Shown: positions 1 through 13,590, counted from the first letter of the stretch. The stretch is 64,000 bases of DNA from Dicaeum eximium (GCA_013396995.1 VWZP01003807.1:62001-126000); one strand, 5' to 3'. Made by a program: numbers and translations. Notes: a model not told the origin generated them from the sequence alone.

Positions 1-534
1 TTAACACTGGATAGCAATATCTTCTGTGCAGAAGGTAACCAACAAACTTGAAGCAAACAGCTTCACCTGCATACCTGAATCTTAGAACTATTTAAAAAAA
101 AAAGGGAAAAGAGCATCAATCTACTCTACTTTTGTTAATCTTCTTGCAAAGAAACAAAAATTTTCTGTTTCAGTTTTTCAAGCCACCAGAAAGTATAACT
201 GGAAAAATTCACAGAGCTTATAAAAATCTACAAGGGTGCTCTAAACTGTCAGGCATCAGTGGGCAATGGAGAGTAGCTAGAGCTAGTGGGAGCATCTGAT
301 CACACACCCACTCTAAACTGAAAGCTGATCCTGATCTAGTAGCCACTATGGCTTAGAACAATCCCAGAGAGCTAAAGTATGGATTTTATGCTAGTCTAAG
401 TTAAATAGAAAATATGCAAAGAAGATACAATAAGCTTGTCTAAATAATTACTATGTCACATTTTTGTGAGGCATTAATTGTAACTAAAAAGCAAATGGCA
501 TTCTTTTTCAGTTCTTACATAGGCTGCATATTTA
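1..534. other. AT-rich non-coding DNA, nothing recognised
   Basis: I see no open frame, RNA gene or recognisable repeat family here. The sequence is ordinary AT-rich non-coding DNA. Confidence 0.6.
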
Positions 535-586
535 TGAGAAATAGTATTAATTTCTGTGTGTGAGAAATAGTATTAATTTCTGTGTG
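535..586. repeat. 26-bp perfect tandem duplication
   Basis: A 26-bp unit beginning TGAGAAATAG and ending CTGTGTG is present twice, head to tail, without a mismatch (535-560 and 561-586). This is a local slippage-type duplication. Perfect identity suggests it is recent, or possibly polymorphic in copy number. No function is implied. Confidence 0.9.
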
Positions 587-2723
587 TGAAAAAATCTTGG
601 TTGGTATGCCATATTCTTTCCTGGTTTGCTTCACATTTGGAATGCACCAGTTTGGGCATCTGAGTACTTGATTAGATGTTTATGGAAATGTAGATAGTAC
701 AACACACAGTTTGCTCCAGTGATACCCTGTGAATTTTATCAAATTACTTTGTTCAAAAACCCTCAGCAACATGAATAAGTATTTGAGCAACAGAATATAT
801 TAAGATATATCAGTAGAAAATCTGCCCTCTTCATTTCTTCTGACGAAGATAACTGTGTTGCTCTTCCTGCCCCCATCTCCTTTGAGTTGGACTGCAGCCA
901 TGCAGAGTGAATAATGACGCATAAGCACATTGTTTATTTAAATAGATTTGTGTAGTTAAGTACATGACCTGTGATCTAGAGCTGAGAAAAAAAGAATTAA
1001 ACGCTGATTTCTAAGTGCTTTGTGAGATAAATCAGCCATCACTCGAGGACTCAGCCAACACAGATACTTTTATTTGTACTTATCATTTCAGTTTGTTTGA
1101 GTATTGTGTTAATAGTTTAGATTAGTTTTTGATGTCTGTGCACTGTTAGCATTTTCACAAAATGAGAAATGATGAAGTTATGCACTCTCTGTTATGTAGC
1201 TGCAGTTTTCACTTAAAGCAATGAACTGCTACTTACAGTAACAGATACACACTAAGAATCTGATTTTCCTGTCACTTGCAACCAAGTTTCACACCAAGGT
1301 AAATTCCCTCCCTTCATAAGTTTTCTTAATAGTTTATGTTACTGTTACAATTCAGTCCTCCCAGTGCTTCTGAACACAAGAATGTTTACACAAAACATTC
1401 TCACAGATCTCATCAGGGCTACCTTCACGTGTAAAGACACTCAAAAGCAAAAATCCTTTGCCAAATCAGTCTTTGAGAGGCAAATAACATTCTTTTTTTG
1501 TTACCTTAAGTGTGTTTATGGCAGTGTGGTCAGAAGCTGGCAAGGTCTTATATACTTAAACATAACAGATGGATTTTGTATTTCCTGTAGACGGGATTCT
1601 CAGAGCATAGTCCTTCATGATTTTTCAAGCTTTCATTGTTAACTTTAGAGTTATTTAACCATTTGTCTTTTTGAGTATTTTAATATGGAAATGCAGATGT
1701 AAAAGGTAAGCTAAGAAACTTTTGTTATTTATGTTCCATACAGCACACTTTGCCTTCCAACATTTCGATAAGTGAACTGTTGTGATAAAATAATCTAAGA
1801 AGACGAATGTTAACATGCTGACATGCTGACTATAAATTTTTAATAAATTTGAAATAAATTTAATTAGAAAAATATTTTAGAGATAACAGGGAAGGTTTAT
1901 TTTTGTTGGAAATTTTGCAGGCTAAAATATGGAAGTAGAATTCATCTTTTAAAATAGAGTGGTTTGTAGCACTTTGCAAATAGTTTTTTTAACAAAAATA
2001 TGGTGCAACTTTATTATTATTACTAAATTAAGATTTTTGTGAATTCTTTTTGTTTTGTTTTGGGGTTTTGTTTTTGTCTTTTTACTGTTCCTTTTGCAGC
2101 CTCTGATTAGAAAAAAGTTGTTTTCATTTTATGTCCATTCTGGGAATTTCCACTGTAGGTACAAAAGTGCCTTTTCATGATAATTGGTGCAATGGCGAGC
2201 TAATCCTCATCTTTTTTTTTTTGTATTAAATACTAAACATAATATCCTAGGTAGCTTGCTTTCAGCAATGCAAGAAGGGCTTCTATCATCAGATACTTTC
2301 AGAGTGTTAGTTTAGCACATCAAACTTTTTTTCTACCTGCCTGTCCACTGCAAAATAGAGATGAATGTTCCTGAAAGAGAATGTGGCAGAAAGAAATGGA
2401 GGAGATCTGAATATCTGTGGTTTTCTTTACCCAATCACTTGTCATTGGGTTCCTGTGAGTGCTTGAATTAAATCTGAGAGATTAGGTGGGTGTTTTCCTT
2501 AATTTTTTTTTTTTAATATTTAGCTTATTGTATTGGTGACCCTCATTCAAGGAAGAAAACTGGAAAACCTTCAAGACTGTTTTGCAGTTACATACACAGA
2601 TTTGTTTCATTTCCCCTTTTTGTCAGCAAAGGTGAAAGGCATTCAGCAGTACCACAACGACTGGAGAGAAAAACAGGTCTGACCTTTAAAGAGCAATGCA
2701 TGACTTCTTTGTAATTACAATTA
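587..2723. other. AT-rich non-coding DNA
   Basis: No transposon signature or credible gene is visible. The 92-codon open frame at 1364-1642 has no recognisable motif and a composition like its surroundings, so I treat it as chance. Short T-rich runs occur near 2040-2090 and 2500-2515. Confidence 0.55.
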
Positions 2724-2743
2724 AACACGAGCAAACTCGTGTT
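2724..2743. repeat. Short perfect inverted repeat (8-bp arms, 4-nt loop)
   Basis: AACACGAG is followed by CAAA and then CTCGTGTT, which can form an 8-bp stem with a four-base loop. It sits at the left edge of the GC-richer island that follows. There is no T run after it, and no terminator role is expected in this eukaryotic DNA. Confidence 0.8.
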
Positions 2744-3046
2744 AATATTAACAGTCCAGCTGGGAAGTGACACCAGCTGTGGTCTGCAGAGCCCTCAGTG
2801 TCACCCTGAGGAGGGCTGGCTGCAGGAGCGTGCTCCTGGACAGCCTCGGTACCGCAGCACAGAACCGTATCAGCACAATCAATGGATCGATTCAGGACTT
2901 GCCAAATTTCTGCCCTCCTTGCAGGCAGCTGCTCTGGCTGCTGTGGAGGTGTTATGGGCTTATGACGAAAATGGAGCAGGGTGTATTGTTGCTAAAAGCA
3001 GGGAATAAACCATTATTTTTGCCAATGGCTCCGTAATGATTCAGTA
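2744..3046 (+). other. GC-richer island with overlapping open frames, unclassified
   Basis: This block is clearly GC-richer than the AT-rich flanks and its edges are fairly sharp. Two plus-strand frames of about 89 codons overlap here (2739-3008 and 2767-3036). Neither protein has a motif I recognise. An AATAAA hexamer lies at 3004-3009. Possible explanations are a solo LTR or other retroelement fragment of a family I do not recognise, a pseudogene fragment, or a terminal exon. I looked for a short target-site duplication directly at the edges and found none. The call is left open. Confidence 0.45.
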
Positions 3047-6000
3047 CATTTTAAGATTAAGCTTTTTTACTTCATCCATAGTAGAATTTATGTACACAAA
3101 AATATCAGAATATTGACAGAACTGATAAAAGAAAGGTATTGATTTCTAAACTGGGTGTCTGATTTTGTGGGCAATTGCACAAGCACTGGCACTTTGGCAA
3201 ACACGTGTGCATAAAATATGTATATATAACAAGTGGGTTACACTTTGATGATTTTTTGGTTACATCATTATTTCCTGTATTATATTTGAATATAAATGAA
3301 AATTATATTTAGAGGCTACTCTCTTCTCAAGTGAATCACTGGACCATCTACAGATCGGGATTTTACAAAAGACAACTACACATTAAAGAAAGAAAAAAAT
3401 CTAAACTTGCCACAATAAAGTTGTAAACTTCTCTCAACTCTCTTTGACCTGGCCACAATATAGTTGCAATTCATGTTAGAATCAGTATCACAGTATTTTC
3501 ATAGATTGCACTGAAAATTTTAGACTGGGTTGATTTTTCTATCTTAACTGACTGGATAGAACAAATAACATGAAAGCAGATAACTTTGGCTACTATATTG
3601 GTTATCTAGTGGTATTAGCATATTTTAATTTAGTTTTCTCCTATTCTATCTCAAAAAACAAAAATTAAGAAAGGTACTTGTAAGTTTTATGTGTTTTCAT
3701 TTTAACAACTCTGTATTTCCTTACAAATAAGACTCCTATTGATATAGTCTGATATTTAGCACAATCAGGCCACAGGAAGGTAAATTTGAGATGTCAAAAA
3801 CTTTCCAAATTGTACTTATTTTTCTGAAAAAGAACTCTATAGTAATTCCCATTTTTTTTAAAGAAAAAAAATCAAAACAAAACAAACCAAAACCCCCAAC
3901 AACTTGGAAGCAATTACAAAGGCTATTTTGGTTTGCTACATTTTTATTCCAATAGAGGGTGAAAGGATTTTTCAGATAGAATTTTCTATGGAAAGGAAAT
4001 CCCAGGATGATTTTTACAGAGCTGAAATACAAATGAACCAATTTTCAAGTAACTTTACTCTCTAGATGTATAAAGCCTACTCATGTCATTAACGTATTTT
4101 TTAATTTAGTTTTTGATTTTTTTACTGATTTACTTCTTACATTGCTACTCATTTATTTCAGACATGAGAAACATCTCTCTACATTCTCTAACTATTCTGT
4201 CACTATTGTAGTTCTGCAAGTTATTTTCTTGCTGTGAAGTAATTAATAATGTTAAGTTTTTTTAAACTTCTGTAGATGTAGAAAAGAGATGAAAGCAAAT
4301 GTTATTGCTTGTGAACATCTTTCCAGGTCAGGAGTTTGCACCTTCAATGAAAATGCTGTTCCAGAAGCATTTACTGGTTTAAATAAACAAAGGATTATCT
4401 GTACTCAAAAGTAAGAGGTTGTTTACATGGTAAGATAGGTAGAAAATCTGGAAGTCTAAGCTGAGCAGCACCACCTGATGTTGCACCTCTTGAAGAATGT
4501 AATAATGTCATGACATGGATCTTTTCTTTGTGATATTAAAAAGCTGGTGCAGCAAAGTGATTAACAGCCACAGCAGATGTGTGTGAGTAGGTGCACACAT
4601 AAGGATCTCTGTGTGAGAATGGATACAGAAGACTTGATCCCAATGAACACTGAAGAGACTTGTCTGAATTTCCAGATGTGTCTCATTTATTGTCCTCACT
4701 GTGACGTAGCCTAGGATTCCACGCCATGGTCAGGATGTTAGTATCTAAAATATACTTGCAAAGTTTCTGGCCAGTGTGATTTAAAATGGCTGTTAAACCA
4801 TATATGGTGCAGAAAATTGGATTAATAATGGAACCATACAGATATTCGCTGTTTTTTGGACATGCCAGACACGGTTATGTGTAATGAAGTGCAGGTGATG
4901 TTAAAATAATGGATTATTTAAGGTGAAAGGCAGCAGAAACTTCTCAAAGCATAGACAAATGCTGACAGGACTTTAGGCTTCTCCTTAGTTACTTCATATT
5001 ATGGGATGCATTCTTAATAAAAGATATCATTCACATAACCTGAGGTCTGTGATTTCACAGTGGAGACCAAAAGGATATCACTTTCATACTCTCCAACCAT
5101 ACCTCATGGTGAGTTAGTGTCAGTAATTCTATTATTTCATTAGTGTATGTTTCCACTGGAATTTTTGAGATATTTTTATGCATTCATGAAAATATCATCA
5201 CTTTACCACCAATAAACATAACGAGTTACACAATTTCTTCTTCCATTCATGCAGTCTTATACACAGACCTCCTTTCAAGACAAAATTAAAATATTACTTA
5301 TCTAAAGGCTTCCTATTTATTGCCCCTTACCTTCTTCCAAGAATAATGGACCAAGGATAGGTTGCATGAAATGGGAAATAGGGCTTTCATTCTTTTTCTG
5401 TTTCTGTTTTGCCTGAGAATCTTTTTTAATTAATTCTGTATGCATAATATTAATATTCATCTCTCTTTAACTTTAGATTTCACTAACAATTTAATTGATG
5501 AAGATCTTTTTCTTTAAGAAGTCCTTCCAAAGAAATTAAAAAAGAAAGAGCTAGTTTTAAACTCCTAGGTGAAATCTTGATGCAAATTTATTTAAGCAAT
5601 TATATATTTCATTATATTTTTAGAAGAACCTATCAAAAGAAAATGAAATAAAATACTGATCAAAACTTCTTCAAATAACTTCTCACTGAAACATTGCCTT
5701 CTCGTGTCTTTTTTCCATGCAGTTTATCTGCATTTGAATTTCTGATTTTAAAAGGTGGACATCAATTATTGGACCTAGAACCTGAGATTTAATTGACTTC
5801 TTTAGACATGCCATGTGCCGGTCCTCCAAAATGTTATGTGGCTATTTCACTTGAATTCAAAAGCAAATTTTCTTTTTTTTTTTTTTTTAATTCAAAGGTA
5901 AATAAGTTCAAAAGACAATATTTGTAGGAAACTGTCTGCATGAAATATATCAGAAAGACAATGGTGCTTTCTCAAATGGTTATTTCATAGAACATTAATG

Positions 6001-7144
6001 TGTATTTTTGGGTTATTAAAGATCATATGGAAAAAATCCCCACATATTAGGACTTATGAGAGGGAATAATTTGTTTTAGTGTCTGTGTCTGATATGTCCA
6101 CTGGAAACATTTAAAGAACTTTAGCAGAAGGCAAGTAGACATGGAAAATTCCTAAGCAGACTTTTGCTGCTTCCAGAAATGCAGAATAAAGGTTTCCTGA
6201 GAGCAAGTATTGCATTCACAATAAACCACTTATCCATTTATACTTCTTTGTTGTCATCCAGAGTCTGTGAGTTCCACACTCATGAAAAAGGATATTATTA
6301 TGTGTGCAGTAAACAGTGCTTGAATATCTCATTTGTTTTCCTTTTCGGTCCTTTGTTGTCAGAAGTTGTGAGCAAATATTCCTTATTCAACTTTTTGAAT
6401 ATTTAATGATTTTATGTTCATCTTTTATACACCATCTTTGATCATCCTTGTCACAATTCTCTCTCTACCCTTTTCTAAGATGTACTGTTAGAGAGGAGGT
6501 GATCAGAACCACAACTGGTATTCAAGACAGAAGCAAAATGACATAGATAACAGAAGTTCGCTGATACATTTTTTTATTACGAGGGTTTTCCCTCCAAACC
6601 ATTTCTCTTTCACCTTTTACCTGTTTTAAGCATTGAGTTGGCATATTTAGAGACTTCACAGTAGCTCTGGTATCTTTTTTCCTGGGCATTTCTAAGTAAT
6701 TTAGAGATCCCCAAGAGCTTTTCTGATTTAGTTCTGATAACAAATCCTAAATTTAGGATTTCTTTTCCTTCCTACATTTTCTCCAGACTGAAATGAAGAA
6801 TGTAATTACACTTAAATTTATGCAGGATCACAGAGGATCATATCTCTTTGTTGGCTCAATCCATTTGGTAAATGTCTTCTGTTAACTTTTAATAGCCTTC
6901 TAATTTAATTTGTTTAACTATTTATGTATCTTAAATCAGATCATGGGGGTTTTTGGATAACAGACTGTAAAGTTATAAACATTTCTATCTTTTTTTCCTC
7001 CATGTTTGCCAAAAATAATCTTCACACTGAGCTAAATCTTAAAGGCAGAGAGGTTTTGGGATATATTAAATTGTTATAAATGCAAGTGTAAAACACTGTA
7101 TTAGAATTTTAAAGTGAAAAATTGGTACATATTTTTATGCATAC
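3047..7144. other. AT-rich non-coding DNA
   Basis: No repeat family or gene is recognised over about 4 kb. The open frames at 3736-4041 (minus), 4508-4699 (minus), 6164-6406 (plus) and 6522-6743 (minus) are short, overlap AT tracts and show no family motif. Homopolymer runs are common, for example T-rich 5872-5889. Confidence 0.5.
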
Positions 7145-7157
7145 CTATATGTATGTA

Positions 7158-7190
<33 letters not shown>

Positions 7191-7209
7191 ATAAATACAC
7201 ATATACATG
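7145..7209. repeat. TA / TATG microsatellite
   Basis: A simple repeat of TA dinucleotides passes into about six TATG tetranucleotide units and back to TA. It is a compound microsatellite, probably length-variable. Confidence 0.9.
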
Positions 7210-9592
7210 TGTCCTACATCAATAAATGAATTATGGTTATATTTGCATAGTTTCCAGTTAAGTCTGTATCAATTTCTGGATATAAAGTTATTTTTAGGCA
7301 AGAGTAAAGTGTATAGGAAAAATGCAAAGCTGATAAACAGGTAAGATTTTCTTCAGTTTAAGTAATTTGTTCAAATTTTAAAATTTTATGCATATTAGTA
7401 TTTATGAAATGGGTTTCTTTTTATCAAAACAGGGCCTAGAGGTCAAAGTAGGAGCTTTCAGGAAAAAAATACATATTTTACTATGTCTGATACCCACAAT
7501 AGAGTTCACAGATGCCTTGAAATTATTGCTGTCAGAGCTTTGATTTAACACTTCTTTGTGCACAGATACACCCACATGGATCATACATTTCATACTGACC
7601 AGTTTTATTTATTTTCTCGGTATAATTTATAATACACTATATTCTGAATGAATGTGAACTGTAGAAAGCAATACATAAGAACAGATATGAGGTGTGCACA
7701 GAGGATATGAGGCACGCACGGTCTTTTATTTGTGTTTCAGGTCAATAAAATATTGCATTAACATTTTTAAATCAAAGCAATAGGCAAAGACAGGATGCTT
7801 TCTTTATGCATATGTGACTACATCAATATCTCTTCAAAATTCAGAGACAGTCCACACAGTTTTAGCCAGTTACATGGTTAAGTATTTGTCCTGGATACTA
7901 ACTTAGAGTCACAAATCCGAAGACTGTGTTATCTAAGGTGGTATTTTTAAATGATGGTGAAACCCAGATTTTTTATACAAGTCCTTTGAGAGATTTATAA
8001 TGACAAATGATTGGATAGACTTTTATAAAAAAAAAACTTGTGTTAAGATACTGGGATGATTAGCAAAGTTAGATTGAAGTTATGGTAGGAAAATGACATA
8101 AAAAAAGGAAATTTTTTACTAAATCTGAGACAAAAATAATAATCAATTTTCATTTCTAGTTTCTTTTTTAACATTTTTTTACAAAGGTACACCATTTAAG
8201 GACAAAAGCAAATGCCATATTTTAAGATTTGACAATATAAAGCTCAGTAGGTCTCTAATACAATTCCTGTGAGAATTCTCTTTATTGAAGTTAAAATTTA
8301 TTCTTAAACTCTTTCTGGAGGAGCTATACTTTTAAGAAACTAAATTCTTCACAAATAATAAAACTCATGCATAATAGCCTGCATTTAAATAAATGGTCCT
8401 CTATGGAAAATATATGAGGTATGCATAGGATAATAAAATAGATCATGACCATGTTTTACCTATCCCAGATGGTAAATGGCATGGCATAATCTGAATTCAT
8501 ATGGTCAAAATGGCTTCAGCAAGGGCTGCCCTGAGTTATGACTGAATATTTTCAAAGAATTTTACTGTGCTGTAGTCTAAAATTCTAAAATAATGTAGTG
8601 AGGAATCATGTTGACATTATGAAAGGTATGGATGTTACACTATTGATTATTTCAACTCACTGGTGTACATATAGCTGCAACAGTCTCATGAGATGTCAGT
8701 ATATCAGTTACAGCTGAAAATATCCATCTGACCAGATAAGTAAGAAAATAATATCTTACCAAAAATCCTGGAGTTTTGCTGTAGGCTTCACTTTGGTCAG
8801 AAATTGCCATAATCAGAGATTAAGAGCCACTTATTTTGTATATACCTTATGTGTGTATATAGCTACATACAGTGTATTTATATGAAGATACAATATATTT
8901 TCCCCCAAAGATTTCATCTGGGTGCAACATTAGAGGGAGGGGATTCGTACCCTCTTATCAAAAACATGCACATTCTCAACTTCCCTTTTGCAAACATCAG
9001 AGATCACAAGATAAAAGAAATTACAAGGCCACACAAGAAGAGAGACAGCTAGAACTGCACCTTGAACTTTTCTTCCACACAGTACACCTCAAAGTATACA
9101 AATAAATGTGACTATGAGAGTATTAAACATCTAGGCATCTTCTTTAAAGAGATTACCTAGTTCTTATTTAGATTCAATAAGGAAGAAAATAGCATTTACT
9201 CCTACTTAGCTTAAGGTGGTTAACTGAAGCGCATACTAAATATTTATTAACACTGAGTTATCCATTATTCTGGTTGCTGTCTTATTTCTGGGCAAAAGAA
9301 ATAATTTTTAAATATTCTTCAGTGCCTTTCAATTTTAGAATATTTGATAAAAGGGAAGTGGAGTTACTTGAGTTGGTACATTGATACTACGCTGAGTTTG
9401 AATTGCAGGGAGAAAAATAATGAATTAGTTGAAAATTCCCTCTACCTGTCATCCTTGCTAGTAGGTATGAAGGGCTTGGTGTAAAACAAGATCACCTTGC
9501 AAATCTTACATAGGATGCATTGTGCAGCTTCACAGCCAGACGACGCCAAAGCCACACACCCTGACATGCTGATAACAGCCTTTCAAATAGAC

Positions 9593-9594
<2 letters not shown>
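7210..9594. other. AT-rich non-coding DNA
   Basis: Nothing beyond short chance frames is visible (7402-7593 minus, 8849-9052 plus, 8872-9105 plus). I see no transposon ends, RNA gene motifs or long repeats. Confidence 0.5.

Positions 9595-9627
<33 letters not shown>
9595..9627. repeat. (AC)n microsatellite
   Basis: An uninterrupted run of about 16.5 AC units, preceded by short GACGG. It is a classic dinucleotide microsatellite. The open frame reading through it at 9497-9691 (His-Thr repeats) is a by-product. Confidence 0.97.
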
Positions 9628-9629
<2 letters not shown>

Positions 9630-11824
9630 GAGAGTTTAAAAGCATCTACCACACTCTGATACAGAAACATTTTTCTAAAATCAGACCTTGACTAGCAGCA
9701 ACTTTGGTCAAAAACTGTGAGATGTAAGAATATTAAAAAAAAATGTCGACAGAGGTATGACTTCCTCCTATGCAACAGTACAGAATTATATAAATATTGC
9801 ATCTTCAACCAAGGTGTCTATTTCAGTTGGTCTTCCTCCTACAAGAGCACATATTTTAATCAGTTTAGATTTTTTCCCTTTTTCCATTCAGAATTCCTGA
9901 TACTAAAGTAGAAACTGGGTCGTGTTAAAATTACTTGCACTGCTTAAGCATTCCCATTATTTTAATGTTGTGAGTCCAGATTTTCTGATTGCTTTCACAA
10001 ACTGAAAACAATTGATTACTGCCTGAAGGGATTGATGTATTTCGGTTTTTACACAATGGCAGGTATAATGCTGCCAGAAGCTCTGTGACACGTCACTCAA
10101 AAAGAATTCAGGCCAAAAAGAAGAAGATTACGATAAAAGACAGGGAGGAATTTTGATGACCTACTCCACTGAAAACCTTCAATTTTTTTTTCCATGTTAC
10201 CTATGGTGACAAAATACAGAACTAAAGTGGAAGTCAGAAAATCAGCTTCTGCAAGTGATTCTACGGTGTCAATCTAATAGTATAAACAGACACAGAATTA
10301 TTCAAAGGCCTTTCTTCAATAAACTGGAGGGTGTCATTCAGCCTGATCCAGGACAGTACAAGCCATTGACCCTGTGTAATGTAGGAAAGGAAGGGTTTGT
10401 GTCCATCTGTTTCTACCACTTCTATTTTCTTTATTCCAGGTGAACTCTACTGAGCACTTTATCCACCCAAGATTCATTTATCGATGGTCCAAGATTGGAC
10501 CAAATCCCAAATGTGGGATTGGATTGCTTGCCTGTGGTAATTTGCCAATTTGTTGGTACCTGCCCCCTCCCCAGGAGCCTTTAAAAGCCAAAAGTCTTTT
10601 CAGGTTGCCTTGGCAGCTGTTTTAAAAATCTTTTGAGACAGATTAGGCATAGTCATGCCTTGGATTCAGACAGCACATTGCCAGTCAGACTTGCTGAAAT
10701 CCTGCTTGCTTAGAGTAAAGGACAAATTAAATGAGTTACTGCTCCCAGTTTGAATATTTTCCACGTGCCATTGAAATCAACATAGAATACTAGAAAAAAA
10801 AATGCACTACTCGGTTTGGGGTGAGGGGAATAAAGCTTCATTTTTCAAGCTTAGTATTAGCATACCTATGTGTGCTTGGAACTTAAGGGAGCATATTCAG
10901 GAAATGTCTAGACTACATAGTCCAGTTAAAACATTAGTAGTATTGCAAACATTTATCAGGGATAGTATTGCTGGAAAAATATGTAGCTGTTACATAGACA
11001 TAAAATAGGTAGAGATAAAAATAGCTAATATAAGCATAGGTGATAATTTAATTTTTTTATTACAAAACATTGTCAGGCTCCTGTATAATATTCTTTCTTT
11101 GCTTATTCTAAAGTGAGGCCAAGTTCCAGAAAGTATGTGAATGATATGCAAGAAAAAAGAATTTTTCATTGTGTTTCAGAGGAAAAAATAATTGTTAACG
11201 AGAAGCAATATTTAAGATCATGAGGACTGTTTTGTCTCAGCCATGTGGAATATTGTTCACCCTCACAGTAGCTGCAGGATTTACTATATTACCTGAAATG
11301 TTATATTTTTGATTTAAATTATTATATTGAGCTCTATGACAGAACAAGAATCTAAAAGTATAAGCATTACTTTGGTACATTCTTTTTCACATTTTATTTC
11401 TCAGGTTTGTGTCCTCATCATTTCTTTCCCCTCCCTACTCAGCTGCAATCTGCTAGCATGACTTTCCTTTCTGCCAAAAATGCTCCTTTAATTAGTGACA
11501 TTATTTGATTTCAGAGTTGGCATTATCTAAGCAGTAGAGTATGGGAAGTGAGAATTTGATTCCTGTTGTATATGCCTGCATTGAACTGTGCAATTCTGTG
11601 GAGATACCTGAGCTACTCTGACAGAACCCAAGCAACGTAGCAATGTCAGTGTGTTGCTGTGCCAAGGCTAATTAGCTTCCCTGCTTGTAAGGATTAGGTA
11701 CAACAGCTGTGTAGTGTATGCAATTCCTTTTAATACATGGAAATTGATACCACCCTCTTTCAAGGCTAGAACCTCATTCAAAATGTCATATTTCATGGTG
11801 ATTTTTAAAGAATGAACATTTATA
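9628..11824. other. AT-rich non-coding DNA with one splice-acceptor-like site
   Basis: No repeat family is recognised. A pyrimidine-rich stretch ending in TTATTCCAG at about 10413-10439 precedes an open frame at 10440-10625 and resembles a 3' splice site. A GTAA donor-like site follows about 100 bp later. No protein family is recognised, so I do not call an exon. Confidence 0.45.
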
Positions 11825-13590
11825 GAGTGATAGAATAGTTTGGGTTGTAAGGGACCTTAAGGATTACCTAGTTTCAAGCCCTCTGTCATGGACAGGGACA
11901 CCTTCCCCTAGGCAAAGTGACTCAAAGCCCCATCTAACAGGTCTTGAACACATCCAGTCAAGCAGTAACCACAGCCTCACTGGACAATCTGTTTCATTGC
12001 CTCACCAACCTCACTGTAAAGAACATCCTCTGTGTATCTGATCTAAAGGTACCCACTTTAATTTTAAATCTATTTCTCCTTGTCCTATCACTATAAGCCT
12101 TTGTGAAAAGTCTCTCCCTAAATCTCTTGCTACACCCATTTAGGTGCTGGAAGGCTGCAATTACACCTTCCTGGAGACTTTTCTTCTCCAAACTGAACAG
12201 TTTCAACTCTTTCAGTTTCATCTCTCTTCATAGGGGAGATGCTTCAAGGCCCTCTTCTGGACTTCCTCCAACAGGTCCATATTTCTTATGCTGAGGACCT
12301 CAGAGCTGGATGCAATGGTCCAGGATGAGGTCTCAGGAGAGTTGAGTACAGGGGCAGAATCAAATCTCTCAAAATTCTGGTCATTCTGCTTTTGATACAG
12401 CTCAGGGCACAGTTGTCTGTGTGAGCTGTGAGCACACATTACTAGGTCACGTCACTCTTCACAACAACTCATATGCCAAGTACTTCTACTCAGTCTGCTC
12501 TCAATCCATTCTCTACCCAGCCTGTATCTGTGGCTGGAATTAGCCTGCAAGACCTTGCACTTGGCCTTGATAAACTTCATGAGGTTCACATGGTCCTACT
12601 TGTGGAGCCTGTCAAGGTCCCTCTGGATGGCATCCCTTCCCTTCTTTATGTTGATCACACCACACATCTTGGAGTCATGGACAGACTTGCTGAGAGTGCA
12701 CTGAATCTCACTGTCTAGGCTGCTGACAAAGATGTCAAACAATGCCAGTCCCAACACTGACCCCTGAGGGACAACACTCATCTCTGGTCTCCACTTGGAC
12801 ATCCAGCTCTTGACTTCAATGCTTTGAGTGTCAGTTCCTTATCCACTGGGTGGATCCATCCAATACATGCCATAGGGACAGGGATGTTGTCCAGGAATGT
12901 GCCAAATGCTTTACAGGAATTCAGATAGATGACATCTGTTACTCTTCCCTCATCCAACAAAATTGTAAGCTTGCCATAGAAAGCCACCAAATTTGTTGGA
13001 CACAAATTGCCATTAGAGAAGCCATGTCAACTACCATAGATCACCTCCTTGTTTTCCAGGTGTCTTAGTATAGATTCCAGGAGGAATCCTGGAACTCCAT
13101 GATCTTGCCTGAACCAAGGTGAGACTGACTGATCTGTTGTTCTTTAGTGCTTCCTTTTTCCTCTTATTAAAAACTGAGGTTATGTTTCCTTTTTTCCCTC
13201 AGTGGGAACTTCACCAGACCACCCCACAACATCTCAGTATAATGGACAGTGGCTTAGCAACTTCAACCACCAGTTTCCTCAAGACCCAAAGATGCATCTC
13301 ATCAGGTCTCAAGGACTTGTATACTTTTGGGGTCCCAAGATATTCTAGGACTTTATCTTCTCCTACATTTGGCAGTTCTTCATTCTCCCAGTTACTGCCT
13401 TTTCTTTCTGCAACTTGAATGATGTGGCTGCTGCACTTTCTAGTAAAGACTGCAGAAGAGTATTACTGAATATCTTAGCCTTTTCCATGTCTCAGGTAAC
13501 TAGGTATTGTGTTTTGTTCTGGAGAGGGCTCTGTCTCACTAAATCTAGTGTTATCTATATATGTGATAGACCTACAGATTCACTGAATCT
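11825..13590 (-). mobile_element. CR1 LINE, 5'-truncated, minus strand
   Basis: This is a CR1 (chicken repeat 1) non-LTR retrotransposon in reverse orientation. Its 3' end is at the left, where the plus strand reads 'ATAGAATAGTTTGGGTTG', the complement of the usual CR1 stem and tail. The order leftwards to rightwards follows CR1 ORF2 backwards: 3' UTR, the region encoding 'LFSLEK', then the RT domain (see the separate entry). The homology fades near 13590, so the copy is about 1.75 kb of a roughly 4.5-kb family and lacks the endonuclease and ORF1. Many stops and indels break the frame, so it is old and immobile. The subfamily could not be fixed by eye. Confidence 0.93.
12596..13005 (-). pseudogene. 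Decayed CR1 reverse transcriptase fragment
   Basis: Two overlapping minus-strand frames carry RT residues. The upstream one (12778-13005) reads 'TNLVAFYGKL' followed by 'TDVIYLNSCKAFGTF', corresponding to the CR1 'DVIYLD..KAFDTV' block of RT motif A; the catalytic Asp is Asn here. The downstream one (12596-12802) contains 'VPQGSVLGLALF', the conserved block before the active site. The expected FADD box reads 'SVHDS', so both catalytic aspartates are gone. The frame shifts between the two pieces. In life this enzyme would copy CR1 RNA at a nicked target; this copy cannot be active. Confidence 0.9.

Noticed and set aside
9497..9691. Frame with a His-Thr repeat
   Set aside because: It is simply the (AC)n microsatellite translated.
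12850..13418. Plus-strand frames over the 11.8-13.6 kb CR1
   Set aside because: They are antisense shadows of the minus-strand CR1 ORF2.
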